Position numbers and translations under genes: made by a program. DNA of 64,000 nt. It comes from Amorphochlora amoebiformis. Taxonomy: Eukaryota; Cercozoa; Chlorarachniophyceae. Under the pieces are notes generated by a model that did not search any database, was not told where the DNA came from, and saw only the letters and a program-made list of their open reading frames with translations. This document shows positions 59,450-64,000 of the stretch, piece by piece (the first letter of the stretch is position 1; each line of letters begins with the position of its first letter). The stretch is taken from NCBI GenBank assembly GCA_054601695.1, contig BAAHQB010000416.1, forward strand, positions 54,086 through 118,085. Direction: 5' to 3'.

Positions 59450-59459
<10 letters not shown>
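57360..59459. other. intergenic region downstream of the CCCH gene
   Basis: 57460-57940 is TA/GT microsatellite. 57956-58020 has good exon borders on plus (ATTCAG; donor GTAAGA) and reads GQLESGFNGRLPASRFLTV, but the minus strand is also open there (RKRLAGRRPLKPDS), so no gene is called. 58080-59440 is unique, CTAG-rich sequence with stops in all frames and an internal duplication at 58676-58778. Confidence 0.6.
58676..58778 (+). repeat. direct repeat of about 52 bp in intergenic island
   Basis: CTAGATCTAGCAGGTTACAA and the following bases occur twice, about 53 bp apart, differing by a single-base indel. The copies are adjacent, so this is a recent tandem duplication. Confidence 0.9.
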
Positions 59460-59496
<37 letters not shown>

Positions 59497-59561
59497 CTAA
59501 TAGTATATGTATATGCATCTAATAGTTTGTATATATATATATATATATATAATATCTGATA

Positions 59562-59668
<107 letters not shown>

Positions 59669-59769
59669 TACTAGTACACACATCCACACATACGCAAAAT
59701 AAACACACGACGCACGTCGCATTCATACACACATAAATATATATACACATATATTACTATATCGTCAGT

Positions 59770-59914
59770 ACCCGACTTTTTAACACATTTAAACCTTCAG
59801 CAGCCGACTTTTTATAAATATTTTGAACTACATAAATATACCTTCCGTAGCCGGCTAATTATCAAGCTTTCATATATATATATATATATGTATTTGTTTT
59901 TATATATATTTATA

Positions 59915-59950
<36 letters not shown>

Positions 59951-60072
59951 ATATATACACATATATACATATACCTTCAGTAGCCGACTTTTTGCAAATG
60001 TTTTTCATATACATAGATTATACCTTCAGTAGCCGACATTTTATGAATATTTTTTTCACATGCATATTATAC
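59770..60072 (-). repeat. five downstream copies of an exon-donor junction
   Basis: On minus each copy has AAAGTCGGCTNCTGAAG followed by GTATA or GTTTA and a short TA segment, copied from the 3' end of exon 60073-60177. They lie near 60030, 59975, 59850, 59800 and 59772; the last lacks a GT. Confidence 0.85.
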
Positions 60073-63779
<3,707 letters not shown>

Positions 63780-63836
63780 CTATAATATATATATATATAT
63801 ATATGTATATAATATATATATATATATATGTATATA

Positions 63837-63868
<32 letters not shown>

Positions 63869-63952
63869 TAAATATATATACGTATAAATATTTATATTTA
63901 ACATGAAATCATAATAACATATATATACGTATATACACACATACATATGCAT

Positions 63953-63992
<40 letters not shown>

Positions 63993-64000
63993 TTGTATTT

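Overview
This is nuclear DNA of an intron-rich eukaryote. Most of the window is (TA)n microsatellite, broken by arrays of the telomere-type hexamer TTAGGG/CCCTAA and by short islands of ordinary sequence. The longest reading frames are artefacts of TA, hexamer or minisatellite repeats. The real genes become visible only when the islands are read as exons with GT..AG borders and compatible phases. The species cannot be named from the sequence. Atg8, a gp78-type E3, a USP22/Ubp8-type deubiquitinase, C2H2 fingers with TGEKPY/TGERPF linkers and TTAGGG-type repeats would fit an opisthokont or a related protist; that is inference.

Layout. 1-3.1 kb: exon-like islands of an unrecognised plus-strand gene. 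3.7-4.5 kb: a small minus-strand candidate gene. 6.1-6.7 kb: complete Atg8 gene (minus, 4 exons). 6.9-11.5 kb: complete gp78/AMFR-type ERAD ubiquitin ligase (plus, 14 exons, RING plus CUE). 13.2-21.2 kb: C2H2 zinc-finger gene (minus, 10 exons found, six fingers; 5' end not found). 23.3-50.5 kb: USP22/Ubp8-type SAGA deubiquitinase (plus, about 29 small exons, roughly 1.7 kb of coding sequence over 27 kb). 52.0-55.7 kb: a 152-residue basic protein of unknown function (minus, 6 exons). 56.0-57.4 kb: CCCH zinc-finger protein (plus, 8 exons, only short introns). 60-63.8 kb: minus-strand exons of an incomplete gene, one pair of which resembles the TPR region of CSN1/Rpn7-type PCI subunits.

From Atg8 rightward the genes form head-to-head pairs (Atg8/gp78, C2H2/USP, basic protein/CCCH) separated by tail-to-tail junctions. 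Four of the genes or candidates belong to ubiquitin-like pathways, probably by chance.

The most unusual feature is intron structure. Around many exons in the TA-rich genes lie tandem partial copies with fixed polarity: acceptor plus exon 5' end upstream of the intact exon, exon 3' end plus donor downstream. One exon-donor junction has become a 63-bp minisatellite of about 13 copies. Telomere-type arrays sit in introns, and in several places the repeat itself supplies the splice acceptor or donor. Atg8 and the CCCH gene have introns of only 28-113 nt, so two intron classes coexist.
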